In this document: positions 39,992 to 48,681 of the stretch, one piece after another
How the letters are laid out: each line of letters opens with the position of its first letter
How positions within the stretch are numbered: position 1 is the stretch's first letter
Assembly: GCF_018457175.1 (NCBI RefSeq)
Contig: NZ_JAGFNU010000005.1
Coordinates: 1-64,000, forward strand
Direction: 5' to 3'
From: Pseudohalocynthiibacter aestuariivivens
GTDB taxonomy: Bacteria > Pseudomonadota > Alphaproteobacteria > Rhodobacterales > Rhodobacteraceae
Length of the DNA stretch: 64,000 nucleotides
Translations under genes and position numbers: made by a program
The notes under the pieces: generated by a model
What the model was told of the DNA's origin: nothing
Database searches by the model: none
Seen by the model: the letters and a program-made list of their open reading frames with translations, nothing else

Positions 39992-41035
39992 CTAAACCGC
40001 CAAGGCCTTTGGGGCTGCAAGGGAGTCCCGCATTACCAGTTCGGTTTCAATTTCTATGCTTGATGTGGCTGGTTGATTGGAAAGAAGTCTAAGCAACTGT
40101 CTTGCTGCCTCTTGTCCCATTTCAATCTGCGGCACCCGTACAGTTGTCAGGCCCGGCTCAACAACCGAGGCTAAGCCAATATCGTCAAAGCCGGTGATTG
40201 AAACGTCGTCCGGTACTCTAGCTCCCTTTTTGCGCGCCCGAACAATCGCACCAGCCGCTAAAACGTCATTGCCGCAAATTATCGCGGTCGGTAAATCTGA
40301 AGCCGACATAATCTCGTCAAATGCTTCTGCACCGTTTTCCAACCTGTATCTGGCTTCAACAATTTTCGTCAGCCTTGCACCATCAGTGTTCTCACGAACA
40401 GCGCGACTGACCCCTTCAATACGGTTTCTGGCGCGATCATTGCCTTTTGAGATCCCTGCAATCATCGCAATGTCCCGATGACCAAACTCAAGAACGCGAT
40501 TGGTCAATTTGTAAGCGGCTTTTTCGTTATCGAAACCTACGTACAAACCATCAGGAGTGTTTCTGTAGCACCATGAAATTACATAGGGGATTTTGCGTAG
40601 CGCCAGAAAATCCTTTGTTTTCTGAGGGCGCTCATCCCCAATCAGCAACAAACCGTCGGCCCCATGTGTCATGAGAGAACGAATTTGTCGAAATTCGTGC
40701 TCTGTATCATACCCTGAACTTGCAACTAGCAGAGTGACACCTGATTCAGCCAGGACTTCCTGAAAGGCCTGAAGACCGCTCGCAAACATCGCATTGGCCA
40801 TCGATGGAATTATTGCTCCTACCGTATTTGTCCTGTTCGACGCCAACACCCGGCCGCCGAAATTCGGTGTATAACCAAGCCGATCAACTGCTTTCTGAAT
40901 CCGCTCCCGTGTTTCCTTGGCAACTTTGTCCGGATCATTGAGTGCACGAGAAATGGTTGCGGTAGAAACACCTGCAGCCTCTGCAACGTCCTCTAGTGTC
41001 GGAGATCCTGTGTTTTTCATTCTTATCTTTTTCAC
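39992..41035 (-). CDS. LacI-family regulator of the sulfonate (hps/com) operon
   Basis: The protein has 347 residues from a GTG at 41035, which has AAAGG seven bases upstream; an ATG at 41020 is a weaker choice. The DNA-binding part is LEDVAEAAGVSTATISRALN, then a PBP-like effector domain with FGHRDIAMIAG, ITGFDDIGLASVVEPGLTTV. It diverges from the TRAP/hps operon. The twin TGTAAGCGCTT-type operators between them are almost certainly its targets. The natural inducer should be DHPS or a metabolite such as sulfolactate. Confidence 0.9.
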   Translation of the reverse strand: MKKIRMKNTGSPTLEDVAEAAGVSTATISRALNDPDKVAKETRERIQKAVDRLGYTPNFGGRVLASNRTNTVGAIIPSMANAMFASGLQAFQEVLAESGVTLLVASSGYDTEHEFRQIRSLMTHGADGLLLIGDERPQKTKDFLALRKIPYVISWCYRNTPDGLYVGFDNEKAAYKLTNRVLEFGHRDIAMIAGISKGNDRARNRIEGVSRAVRENTDGARLTKIVEARYRLENGAEAFDEIMSASDLPTAIICGNDVLAAGAIVRARKKGARVPDDVSITGFDDIGLASVVEPGLTTVRVPQIEMGQEAARQLLRLLSNQPATSSIEIETELVMRDSLAAPKALAV

Positions 41036-41114
41036 AATCGAACCTTTCCGGCGCACTTATCCGGTTACACGCGCACGATATTGACATCAAGGATGCTAGT
41101 ATAGCCGACATTAA

Positions 41115-41128
41115 TGTAAGCGCTTGCA
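41115..41128. promoter_or_regulatory. LacI-type operator, distal copy
   Basis: TGTAAGCGCTTGCA is a near-perfect palindrome (one mismatch) with the AAGCGCTT core of LacI-family sites. Its centre is 22 bp from that of the second copy. Confidence 0.7.
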
Positions 41129-41136
41129 TGAATCAA

Positions 41137-41150
41137 TGTAAGCGCTTACA
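41137..41150. promoter_or_regulatory. LacI-type operator, proximal copy
   Basis: TGTAAGCGCTTACA is a perfect 14-base palindrome, 67 bases before the small membrane protein start. The 22-bp spacing to the first copy (about two helical turns) suits cooperative binding and repression of the sulfonate operon. Confidence 0.75.
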
Positions 41151-41216
41151 GTCAATAAAGGGAGACGCAGATTCTTACGGGGAGGAGCCCTGGGTTTTTG
41201 CAGAAAGGGAGTTGAA

Positions 41217-41423
41217 TTGCATAAATTCGGCAACATCGCGCTCTTCGCAGCGCTAATCGTTTTCGCAGCTTTTCTGACCAATGTACTGGCAGGCGCGTTT
41301 TGGAACGCGAGCTTCCTTTCGGATGTCGGAGAGATGCTGACACTTCTTCTGACCAGTATTTTCTTTGTGGCCGCAATAATTTCGTTTGAAAACCGCGACC
41401 GATCAAAATCTGGGAAAGAATAA
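41217..41423 (+). CDS. Small membrane protein of the TRAP operon
   Basis: The 68-residue protein has a TTG start and a good AAAGGGA ribosome site. Two hydrophobic segments (about residues 5-25 and 39-57) are separated by a short polar region. It precedes the binding-protein gene by 29 bases. A similar small gene is often found ahead of roseobacter TRAP operons. No activity can be inferred. Confidence 0.65.
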   Translation: MHKFGNIALFAALIVFAAFLTNVLAGAFWNASFLSDVGEMLTLLLTSIFFVAAIISFENRDRSKSGKE

Positions 41424-41452
41424 CAAAATACCGAAATCTGGGAGGATTTTTA

Positions 41453-42607
41453 ATGACAACTGAACATGAAACAACTGAATTGACCTCTGCCTCACGGCGA
41501 AATTTTTTAAAGCTTACGGGTAGCGGTGCGTTTACAGCAGCCATGGTTGCGGGCGCGGCAGGAACGCTTTGGTCCTCAGAAGCCGTAGCGCAAACAGCAT
41601 CAGAAGAACGTGAGCGCGAGGCGGCGGCTGACCACACAATGCTGATAGCAACCGCTTATGTATTGGGTGCCTCACGCAGCTATCCGATTATGCAGTTGGA
41701 CCTCAAAGAGAACATCCAAAACGCCACCAACGGCAAAGTATATGTCAAGCTCGCCCCCGGCGGGCAACTCGGCGCAGGCGGCGCTCTGGTACAGAAGGTA
41801 CAGGGTGGCACGATCCAGGCAGCTCAACATTCATTGTCAAATTTTGCACCATTTGCCCCGGCAATTGACCTGATCAACCTCCCTTATTTCTGCGGTTCTA
41901 ATCAGCGGTTCACGAACCTTGTGGGTTCAGATGCCTGGAAAAATGAAGTGCATCCAAAAATTGCAGAAAAGGGCTTTAAACCACTATTCTATGTGGTGAT
42001 TGACCCACGCGTTGTTGCTGTACGCAAAGGGGGCTCCGGTCCCGTCTTGTCGCCAAGTGATTTGTCCGGCGTGAAGTTCCGCGTTCCCGGTAGCCAGATG
42101 CTGCAACAATACTATCGCATGGTTGGCGCAAACCCGACGCCTGTTGCCTGGGGTGAAACCCCATCGGCGATCAAACAAGGTGTTGCCGATGCTCTCGACC
42201 CATCTGTTGGAGCGCTTTATGTCTTTGGCTTCAAGGATATTCTGAGCCACGTTACCTTTACGCAAGCCGTGCCGGACAGCCAGATATTCTCGTGCAACCT
42301 CGAATGGTTTAATTCACTGCCTGAAGACGTTCAAGAAGGCATTGAATTCGCATCCGAAGTCACGACACAGCAGAATCTGGCAAAAGTTCCGGCAGCACGC
42401 GCTTACGCAATGTCTGAACTGTCAAAAGCTGGCGTGGAATTCCACTCCCTTAGCGATGATCAGCTGAACGCCTGGAAAGAAGCGGGCGGCTACCAGCGGA
42501 GTGAATGGGACCAGTTCAAAACTGATCTCGCCGGATCGATGGATGTGTTCAATCGTCTTGAAGAAGGCGCGAACACCATGGGCCGCTACTACGTACACGA
42601 CGCATAG
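41453..42607 (+). CDS. TRAP transporter substrate-binding protein of the sulfonate operon
   Basis: The 384-residue DctP-family protein has a twin-arginine signal (SRRNFLKLTGSG, then a hydrophobic stretch to AQA), so it is exported folded. A GGGAGGA ribosome site is present. Segments such as GVKFRVPGSQMLQQYYRMVG hold the ligand-carboxylate/sulfonate-binding arginine. As the first transport gene of an operon with hpsN, hpsO and hpsP, it should bind DHPS or a similar organosulfonate. Use of a Tat signal instead of Sec is less usual for this family. Confidence 0.9.
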   Translation: MTTEHETTELTSASRRNFLKLTGSGAFTAAMVAGAAGTLWSSEAVAQTASEEREREAAADHTMLIATAYVLGASRSYPIMQLDLKENIQNATNGKVYVKLAPGGQLGAGGALVQKVQGGTIQAAQHSLSNFAPFAPAIDLINLPYFCGSNQRFTNLVGSDAWKNEVHPKIAEKGFKPLFYVVIDPRVVAVRKGGSGPVLSPSDLSGVKFRVPGSQMLQQYYRMVGANPTPVAWGETPSAIKQGVADALDPSVGALYVFGFKDILSHVTFTQAVPDSQIFSCNLEWFNSLPEDVQEGIEFASEVTTQQNLAKVPAARAYAMSELSKAGVEFHSLSDDQLNAWKEAGGYQRSEWDQFKTDLAGSMDVFNRLEEGANTMGRYYVHDA

Positions 42608-42674
42608 ACCAGACAACAATTGCTTTGGGCAGCACACTGCCCAAAGCCAATTCATTTGAGATAGTGGGGCTGAT

Positions 42675-43190
42675 ATGGGTCAGATATTGCGTAACATCGA
42701 CAAAAACGCGGAACGCTGGGCGCTGCTCGTGTTTTACACGCTGCTTGTTGCGACTATGGCGATAGAGGTGCTTCGGCGTGAACTCTTTTCTTACTCTTCA
42801 ATCTGGGGCGAGGAAATTGTGCGCTACTCCTTTATCTATCTGGCTTGGATCGGCGCTGCGTCAGCCGTTAAGGAACGTGCACATATTCGAATAGATGTGC
42901 TTTTTCACTATGTAGGGCCGCGCATGAAAGCATTGCTCTACATTTTTGGTGATCTGGTGATGTTAGTGATCGCAGTCCTGGCACTTTATTGGTCTTTCGA
43001 GACAGTCGGGGTGAGCTGGAAATACGGCTCGGTCACTGACGGGCTGAGAATTTCAAAAGTCTGGTTTCTGATGGCTGTTCCAATTGGGTTTGGACTTGTC
43101 GTCTTTCGGTTACTGCAATCTTTGCTTCGGGATGTGACGGACCTTTTTGCAGGCCGCCCCGTCTTTGAAGGCAATAAACTTTTTGATTGA
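42675..43190 (+). CDS. TRAP transporter small permease (DctQ), sulfonate operon
   Basis: The 171-residue protein has four membrane segments. It has the family loops SIWGEEIVRYSFIYLAWIGA and KERAHIRIDVLF. It is the partner of the large permease that follows 8 bases downstream. The C-terminus shows ILRISKVWF-like and DVTDLFAGRPVF segments. The three genes together form the sodium-driven uptake system for the sulfonate. Confidence 0.9.
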   Translation: MGQILRNIDKNAERWALLVFYTLLVATMAIEVLRRELFSYSSIWGEEIVRYSFIYLAWIGAASAVKERAHIRIDVLFHYVGPRMKALLYIFGDLVMLVIAVLALYWSFETVGVSWKYGSVTDGLRISKVWFLMAVPIGFGLVVFRLLQSLLRDVTDLFAGRPVFEGNKLFD

Positions 43191-43198
43191 GGTTCGAC

Positions 43199-44530
43199 AT
43201 GCTCTGGCAAACCCTACAGCAACAGACGGTTGACCTTGGTTGGTCGTTCTACGGCCCGGTTCTGATCTTCGTCCTGTTTTGCGCGCTCGGCGTTCCCGTA
43301 TGGGCAGCCATTGGTGCCTGCGCAGTAAGCATGCTGATACTTTCAGATGTTTTGCCGATGTCACTATTGGGCGAGTCCCTGTTCGACGGGATCGACGCCT
43401 TCGCCCTCACGGCGGTACCGCTTTTCATCCTGACTGGTGACGTGCTCGTCAGGACGGGTTTAAGCCGCAAATTTCTTGACGTTGCAGAAGCTTTGACCTG
43501 TTGGGCCAAGGGCGGTTTTGGCTCTGCCACCGTTCTGGTTTGCGGGATGTTCTCAGCTATCTCAGGTTCAGATGCGGCAGGGGCTGCTGCAGTTGGGCGG
43601 ATGACAATCGATCGGTTGGTCGAGAGCGGCTATCCCCGCCCTTACGCTTGCGCACTGGTTGCTGCGGGGGCTTGTACCGGCATCCTCATCCCGCCTTCGA
43701 TTGCCTATATCATTATTGGTCTTGTGCTTGGAATTTCCGCGTCGACCCTGTTTCAGGCTGCCCTGATCCCTGGCATTTTAGTGCTTCTTTCCATCCTGAT
43801 CACGAATATCATCGTAAATCGCAAACACGCCTATGAAGGCGGTGGGATGATCACAACCGCAGAATGGCTAAGCAATCTGGGTAAAGCACTGAAAAGTGGC
43901 TGGTATGCATTCCTTGTGCCCGGCATCATCTTTTACGGAATATTTTCGGGTCGGCTCACACCAACCGAAGCAGGCGCAACTGCAGTGGTCGTCACGATCA
44001 TTTTGGGCTTTATCCTTGGTACGCTGAAACTCTCAGACTTCCCATCAATGCTTGTGGGCTCTGCCAAAGTGAACGGTGTTATTCTGCCAATCATCGCTTT
44101 TTCACTTCCACTGGCACAAACACTTGCTGCAATGGGTGTACCGCAGGGCTTTGTCTATGCTGTGACCTCGCTTACCGAGAACCCCTATGTTCTGATCCTG
44201 CTTATGATCGGCATTCTGATCGCTGCGGGTTGCGTGATGGAAACGACGCCTAACATCGTTATCCTTGCACCCATTTTGAAACCATTGGCAGATGAAATCG
44301 GAATGAACGAAATTCAGTTCTGCATCATGATGATCACATCGCTCGGAGTTGGCTTCATCACCCCTCCACTTGGTCTCAATCTTTTTGTTGTGTCGGGGAT
44401 TACTGGTGAATCCATCTTAAGGATCGCAAACCGTGCAGTACCCTTTGTATTCTTTATGCTGCTAGTCGTTCTTATGATCGCCTACATTCCGGCAGTTTCA
44501 ACCTTCCTTCTACCTGATAGTTTTAAATAG
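43199..44530 (+). CDS. TRAP transporter large permease (DctM), sulfonate operon
   Basis: The 443-residue protein starts at the ATG at 43199, which has GAGG six bases before it; the TTG at 43187 overlaps the dctQ stop. About twelve membrane segments are seen. Motifs include AVPLFILTGDVLVRTGLSRK, SGSDAAGAAAVGRM, GACTGILIPPSIAYIIIG and the C-terminal GFITPPLGLNLFVV. It is co-transcribed with the DctQ/DctP genes and the sulfonate-oxidising enzymes. Confidence 0.93.
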   Translation: MLWQTLQQQTVDLGWSFYGPVLIFVLFCALGVPVWAAIGACAVSMLILSDVLPMSLLGESLFDGIDAFALTAVPLFILTGDVLVRTGLSRKFLDVAEALTCWAKGGFGSATVLVCGMFSAISGSDAAGAAAVGRMTIDRLVESGYPRPYACALVAAGACTGILIPPSIAYIIIGLVLGISASTLFQAALIPGILVLLSILITNIIVNRKHAYEGGGMITTAEWLSNLGKALKSGWYAFLVPGIIFYGIFSGRLTPTEAGATAVVVTIILGFILGTLKLSDFPSMLVGSAKVNGVILPIIAFSLPLAQTLAAMGVPQGFVYAVTSLTENPYVLILLMIGILIAAGCVMETTPNIVILAPILKPLADEIGMNEIQFCIMMITSLGVGFITPPLGLNLFVVSGITGESILRIANRAVPFVFFMLLVVLMIAYIPAVSTFLLPDSFK

Positions 44531-44540
44531 GACGTCTTAA

Positions 44541-45848
44541 ATGGCTCGTGATTACTTAAAAAAGGCAACAAAGACTGCTTCAACCGATGCAGGTGATGTG
44601 CGCGACACAGTTCAGACTATACTGGACGATATCGAAAAGGGTGGCGACGAAGCTGCCCTGCGGTACGCGCAAAAGTTTGATCAGTATCAGGGCAAAATTC
44701 TTCTGGGAGAGGAAGAAATAGCAGCTGCATCCGTTCTGGTTTCTCAACGGTTAAAAGACGATATCGCCTTTGCGCACGACAACGTTCGCCGCTTTGCAGA
44801 AGTGCAGAAAGAAACCATGCGCGATGTCGAGCTCGAAGTCGTGCCCGGCCTGATCGCCGGCCAAAAAAGCATCCCGTGCGTTGCGGCTGGATGTTACGTG
44901 CCCGGTGGGCGCTACAGCCATATTGCGAGCGCCATCATGACGGTGACAACCGCCAAGGTTGCGGGATGTCAGCACATTGTGGCCTGCTCCCCTCCTCGGA
45001 TGGGAGAGGGTATCGCACCGGCAATAATCTATGCCGCAAACCTGTGTGGTGCGGACTCCATTCTTTCGATGGGTGGTGTTCAGGGTGTCGCCGCTATGAC
45101 CTTTGGTCTGTTTGGTCTTCCGAAGGCCGACATTCTGGTCGGACCGGGAAATCAGTTTGTAGCTGAAGCCAAACGTATTTTGTTTGGCCGGGTCGGGATC
45201 GACATGATCGCCGGGCCGACCGATAGCCTTATACTTGCCGATAAAACAGCGGACGCTGAAATTGTTGCGACCGATTTGGTGGGACAGGCAGAGCACGGAT
45301 ACAACTCACCGGTATGGCTGGTGACATCAGACCAAACCCTGGCAAAGAAAGTCATGAAGCTGGTCCCAGGATTGATTGCTGAATTGCCAGAAGTAAATCG
45401 CATGAATGCCGAAGCTGCGTGGCGTGACTATGCAGAAGTGATAGTCTGCGATGATCGCGAAGAAATGGCGGCGACTTCTGACGAATACGCGCCAGAGCAC
45501 CTGACGGTACAAGCGGCTGACCTGCCTTGGTGGCTAGACCGGCTGCAATGCTACGGCTCTTTGTTTCTGGGTGAAGAAACCACCGTGGCATTCGGCGACA
45601 AAGCATCAGGTACGAACCACGTTCTGCCAACGTCCCGCTCTGCCAAGTACACTGGTGGTCTGTCTGTGCACAAATATATGAAGATTGTCACATGGCAAAA
45701 ATCCACCCGCGAAGGAGCAAAACCAATTGCCGAAGCAACCGCACGCATCGCAAGGTTGGAAGGTATGGAAGGACATGCGCGTACTGCGGATATCCGACTG
45801 AAAAAATACTTCCCCGATGAACAATTCGACCTCACTGCAAATGGCTGA
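44541..45848 (+). CDS. hpsN: Sulfopropanediol 3-dehydrogenase (HpsN, histidinol dehydrogenase family)
   Basis: The 435-residue protein has a HisD fold. The catalytic Glu-His pair is in DEYAPEHLTV, the metal-site His in LEGMEGHARTADI, and the glycine-rich GPGNQFV, IDMIAGPTDS segments match HisD. It is not the histidine-biosynthesis enzyme: it is joined to a TRAP transporter, an SDR, an alcohol dehydrogenase and sulfopyruvate decarboxylase. HpsN of Cupriavidus pinatubonensis oxidises (R)-DHPS to (R)-sulfolactate in two NAD-dependent steps. That function is inferred from family and context. Confidence 0.85.
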   Translation: MARDYLKKATKTASTDAGDVRDTVQTILDDIEKGGDEAALRYAQKFDQYQGKILLGEEEIAAASVLVSQRLKDDIAFAHDNVRRFAEVQKETMRDVELEVVPGLIAGQKSIPCVAAGCYVPGGRYSHIASAIMTVTTAKVAGCQHIVACSPPRMGEGIAPAIIYAANLCGADSILSMGGVQGVAAMTFGLFGLPKADILVGPGNQFVAEAKRILFGRVGIDMIAGPTDSLILADKTADAEIVATDLVGQAEHGYNSPVWLVTSDQTLAKKVMKLVPGLIAELPEVNRMNAEAAWRDYAEVIVCDDREEMAATSDEYAPEHLTVQAADLPWWLDRLQCYGSLFLGEETTVAFGDKASGTNHVLPTSRSAKYTGGLSVHKYMKIVTWQKSTREGAKPIAEATARIARLEGMEGHARTADIRLKKYFPDEQFDLTANG

Positions 45849-46611
45849 CGAATCCCCTATTCCCGGTCTTTTTGATCTTAAGGGGCGCGTGGCTTGTGTC
45901 ACGGGTGCCAGTTCCGGGCTGGGGCGCCGCGCAGCGACATTGCTTGCGCTGGCTGGGGCCAGCGTTGTGGGCGTGGCACGTCGGGCTGATCAACTGGCCG
46001 ACTGGCAGGCAAATGTGAACGGTGATACCGCCGTGATCCCGCATGATCTGTCTGACCGCGATAGCCTGCCGGAACTGGCTGAACGCGCCGCTGACCCTTT
46101 TGGGCAACCTGATATTCTTGTCCATGCCGCTGGGATCAACACCCGTGAGGCTGCAGATGCCGTTACCCCCGAAGGCTGGGATGTCACGCTGTCTTTGAAC
46201 CTCACCGCGCCGTTTTTCCTTAGCCAACACCTGGTAAGCGGGATGAAAGAAAAAGGTTGGGGCAGGATCGTTAATTTCGCCTCTCTTCAAATGACCCGCG
46301 CTTTTCCTGGGGGTATTGCCTACGGCGCCAGCAAAGGCGGGATCGGTCAATTAACGCGCGCAATGGCAGAGGTCTGGTCGCCGCACGGGATCAATGTGAA
46401 TGCGATTGGACCGGGTTTTATCCGTACTGAACTTACCGCACCCGTTTTCAACGACCCGGAGCGCGCCGCGCAAAACGCCACGCAAACCTGTATCGGCCGG
46501 AATGGCGAACCCGAAGATCTCGATGGGCCGCTCCTATTCCTGTGCTCGAACGCTTCGGCCTATGTGACGGGTCAGGTTCTGATGGTTGATGGGGGGTACA
46601 CTGCGAAATGA
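45841..46611 (+). CDS. hpsO: Short-chain dehydrogenase, DHPS dehydrogenase (HpsO-like)
   Basis: The 256-residue protein starts at the ATG at 45841, overlapping the hpsN stop by 8 bases. The cofactor motif is TGASSGLG, the active-site Tyr/Lys is YGASKGG, and it ends with VMVDGGYTAK, the SDR C-terminal signature. In the known pathway HpsO and HpsP interconvert (S)-DHPS and (R)-DHPS through a keto intermediate, so that HpsN can use both enantiomers. The specific assignment depends on the operon context. Confidence 0.8.
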   Translation: MADESPIPGLFDLKGRVACVTGASSGLGRRAATLLALAGASVVGVARRADQLADWQANVNGDTAVIPHDLSDRDSLPELAERAADPFGQPDILVHAAGINTREAADAVTPEGWDVTLSLNLTAPFFLSQHLVSGMKEKGWGRIVNFASLQMTRAFPGGIAYGASKGGIGQLTRAMAEVWSPHGINVNAIGPGFIRTELTAPVFNDPERAAQNATQTCIGRNGEPEDLDGPLLFLCSNASAYVTGQVLMVDGGYTAK

Positions 46612-47612
46612 AAGCCCTTGTCTATACCGGCGTTGAATCGCTTGATTATCGCGATGTGACTGATCCTGTACCGATGCTGAACGAACAGCTGATCCGGATT
46701 GAAAGCGTTGGTATCTGTGGGTCAGACATGCATGCCTATTTGGGGCATGATACTCGGCGACCTGCACCGCTGATCCTTGGGCACGAAGCCGCAGGCGCAA
46801 TCAAGGGGGGCGCGCGAGATGGCGAGCGTGTCACAGTCAACCCGCTGGTAACCTGCGGCACCTGTCCGGCCTGTGTGTCCGGCCGGGACAACCTTTGCCC
46901 TGAGCGCCAGATCATCTCGATGCCACCGCGCGAAGGCGCGTTTGCCGAATGGCTGACCATGCCCGAAAGCAATCTGGTTACTGTGCCCGCAGACGTGCCG
47001 CTTGAAAAGGCAGCCCTTGCTGAACCCATCGCCTGTGGCTGGCATGCCGTTCGGATTGGCCTCGAAACGTTGGGCGCTGAACATGACAATATTCGTGCAC
47101 TTGTGTTAGGTGGTGGCGCGATTGGCCTAGGGGCCGCGCTAAGCCTTGCCGCTCAGGGTGTGTCGGATATCAAAATCGTTGAACCTAACGCCGAGCGGCG
47201 CCTGCACCTTCAGCGTAATTGCAATCAGAATGCTATTTCGGCTGATCAGTTAAACAGCAATGACATGTTCGATATTGTCATCGATGGTGTCGGTTTTGCC
47301 AGCACCCGCGCGACAGCTTCTAAACATGCACGGCCCGGTGGCGTCATCATGCATATCGGCTTGGGCGAAGATGCCGGCGGGCTAGATGTACGGCGTATGA
47401 CCCTTCAGGAAATCACTTTTATTGGCACCTATACCTATACAGCTGAAGATTTTCGCCAGACGAATCAAGCAATTTTCGATGGCCGCCTCGGTGCACTCGA
47501 CTGGATTGAAACAAAACCCCTGTCTGAGGGCGCGCGCGCGTTCAAAGACATTCGCGCAGGCAAGGTTGCCGCTCCCAAAACAGTACTGATCCCCGATCAC
47601 GCAGGGCCTTGA
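46608..47612 (+). CDS. hpsP: Zinc-dependent alcohol dehydrogenase, DHPS dehydrogenase (HpsP-like)
   Basis: The 334-residue medium-chain dehydrogenase has the catalytic zinc region ICGSDMHAYLGHD and LGHEAAG, and a structural-zinc loop of four cysteines in CGTCPACVSGRDNLC. The NAD(P) segment is LVLGGGAIGLGAALSLA. Its ATG overlaps the hpsO stop by four bases. It is paired with HpsO for DHPS enantiomer conversion. The same fold also covers sorbitol/threonine-type dehydrogenases, which are less likely here. Confidence 0.8.
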   Translation: MKALVYTGVESLDYRDVTDPVPMLNEQLIRIESVGICGSDMHAYLGHDTRRPAPLILGHEAAGAIKGGARDGERVTVNPLVTCGTCPACVSGRDNLCPERQIISMPPREGAFAEWLTMPESNLVTVPADVPLEKAALAEPIACGWHAVRIGLETLGAEHDNIRALVLGGGAIGLGAALSLAAQGVSDIKIVEPNAERRLHLQRNCNQNAISADQLNSNDMFDIVIDGVGFASTRATASKHARPGGVIMHIGLGEDAGGLDVRRMTLQEITFIGTYTYTAEDFRQTNQAIFDGRLGALDWIETKPLSEGARAFKDIRAGKVAAPKTVLIPDHAGP

Positions 47613-47684
47613 GAAAAACCTGCAAACAAAACGTTGAAATCTACGCAAAACGCGATCGAAGTGTCGCAGAATTAAGGAACGGTC

Positions 47685-48089
47685 ATGTATAAAAAAGTTA
47701 TCGTCTCTTTGGCCCTTGACCATGGCATAGGCCAAACGGCCATTGAGGCTGCCCGCAGCCTTGTAGATAAAGGCGGAGAGATTATTGCGGTCCATGTCTA
47801 TGAACCGCTTCATGGTTCTGTCAGCACTTACGTCACGGACGAGGCCGTTGCGACGGCGCTTCAAAAAACCAAAGACCGCCTTGCCGAACGTGTTGCTGGA
47901 TCGCCCGATGTAAAAGCTCTATTGCTTAAAGGTCATTCCGGTCGCGTGATTACCGATTACGCAAAAGAATGTGGGGCCGATTGTATTGTTATTGGGTCGC
48001 ATAAACCGGGGTTGAGCGATTATTTTCTGGGCTCGACGGCTGCCCGAATTGTGCGCCATGCGCCTTGTTCGGTCCACGTGTTGCGCTAG
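47685..48089 (+). CDS. Universal stress protein family (UspA)
   Basis: The 134-residue protein has a single Usp domain with ATP-binding consensus GSHKPGLSDYFLGSTAARIV (G-2X-G-9X-G-S/T). It lies between the hps dehydrogenases and comDE. Usp proteins encoded next to TRAP transporters (TeaD of Halomonas is the known case) can regulate the transporter through ATP binding. A similar role in sulfonate uptake is an inference. Confidence 0.88.
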   Translation: MYKKVIVSLALDHGIGQTAIEAARSLVDKGGEIIAVHVYEPLHGSVSTYVTDEAVATALQKTKDRLAERVAGSPDVKALLLKGHSGRVITDYAKECGADCIVIGSHKPGLSDYFLGSTAARIVRHAPCSVHVLR

Positions 48090-48181
48090 AAACGATAGAA
48101 TAACTTTCCAAAAACGGGACTTCGCATCAGTTCTGCACAGTGATGCAAAAAACAAATTTCAGCACGTGAGGAGTACAAAAC

Positions 48182-48679
48182 GTGTCCGTAAATGAAAAAA
48201 TCGTATCCGACCTTGTCGCAAACAAGGTTGAATTCGTGACTACCGTGCCCTGCAAGCAACTGGCCGGCGTCATCGAAAAAATCGACGAGTGCAAGAATAT
48301 TTATCACATCCCGTCGAACAAGGAAGACGAAGGGATGGGGCTTTGTGCCGGTGCGTTCATGGGCGGCAAACGTCCGGCGATCATCATGCAGAACACCGCA
48401 ATTGGGGTCACGATCAACACACTTGTCACCCTAACCCAGTATTACCGAATGCCGCTGCCGATGCTGATCAGCTACCGTGGTGAACTGGGCGAACCGGTGG
48501 CCTGCCAGGTTGAAATGGCTGTGCACACCAAGGCGCTGTTGGCGCAACTCAACATCCCGACCTACCACTTTCACCATGAAGATGACGTCAATGAATTCGA
48601 CGCGATCCTGAAACACACCTTCATGTGCAACAAACCTGTCGCCATTCTGACAGATGCTTCTTTCTGGAAAGGATACTGA
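48182..48679 (+). CDS. comD: Sulfopyruvate decarboxylase alpha subunit
   Basis: The 165-residue protein (GTG start) is the thiamine-diphosphate pyrimidine-domain half of a ThDP decarboxylase. Visible features are FVTTVPCKQLAGVIEKI near the N-terminus, the activating glutamate region PSNKEDEGMGLCAGAF and the QNTAIGVTINTL segment. Its partner ComE is encoded three bases further. ComDE decarboxylates 3-sulfopyruvate to sulfoacetaldehyde. A phosphonopyruvate decarboxylase is the nearest alternative, but those are usually single-chain; the sulfonate context decides. Confidence 0.9.
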   Translation: MSVNEKIVSDLVANKVEFVTTVPCKQLAGVIEKIDECKNIYHIPSNKEDEGMGLCAGAFMGGKRPAIIMQNTAIGVTINTLVTLTQYYRMPLPMLISYRGELGEPVACQVEMAVHTKALLAQLNIPTYHFHHEDDVNEFDAILKHTFMCNKPVAILTDASFWKGY

Positions 48680-48681
48680 TC

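Noticed and set aside
44541-45848. Histidinol dehydrogenase of histidine biosynthesis (hisD)
   Set aside because: The fold fits, but neighbours are a TRAP transporter and DHPS/sulfopyruvate genes and no other his gene is present, so HpsN is the better reading.
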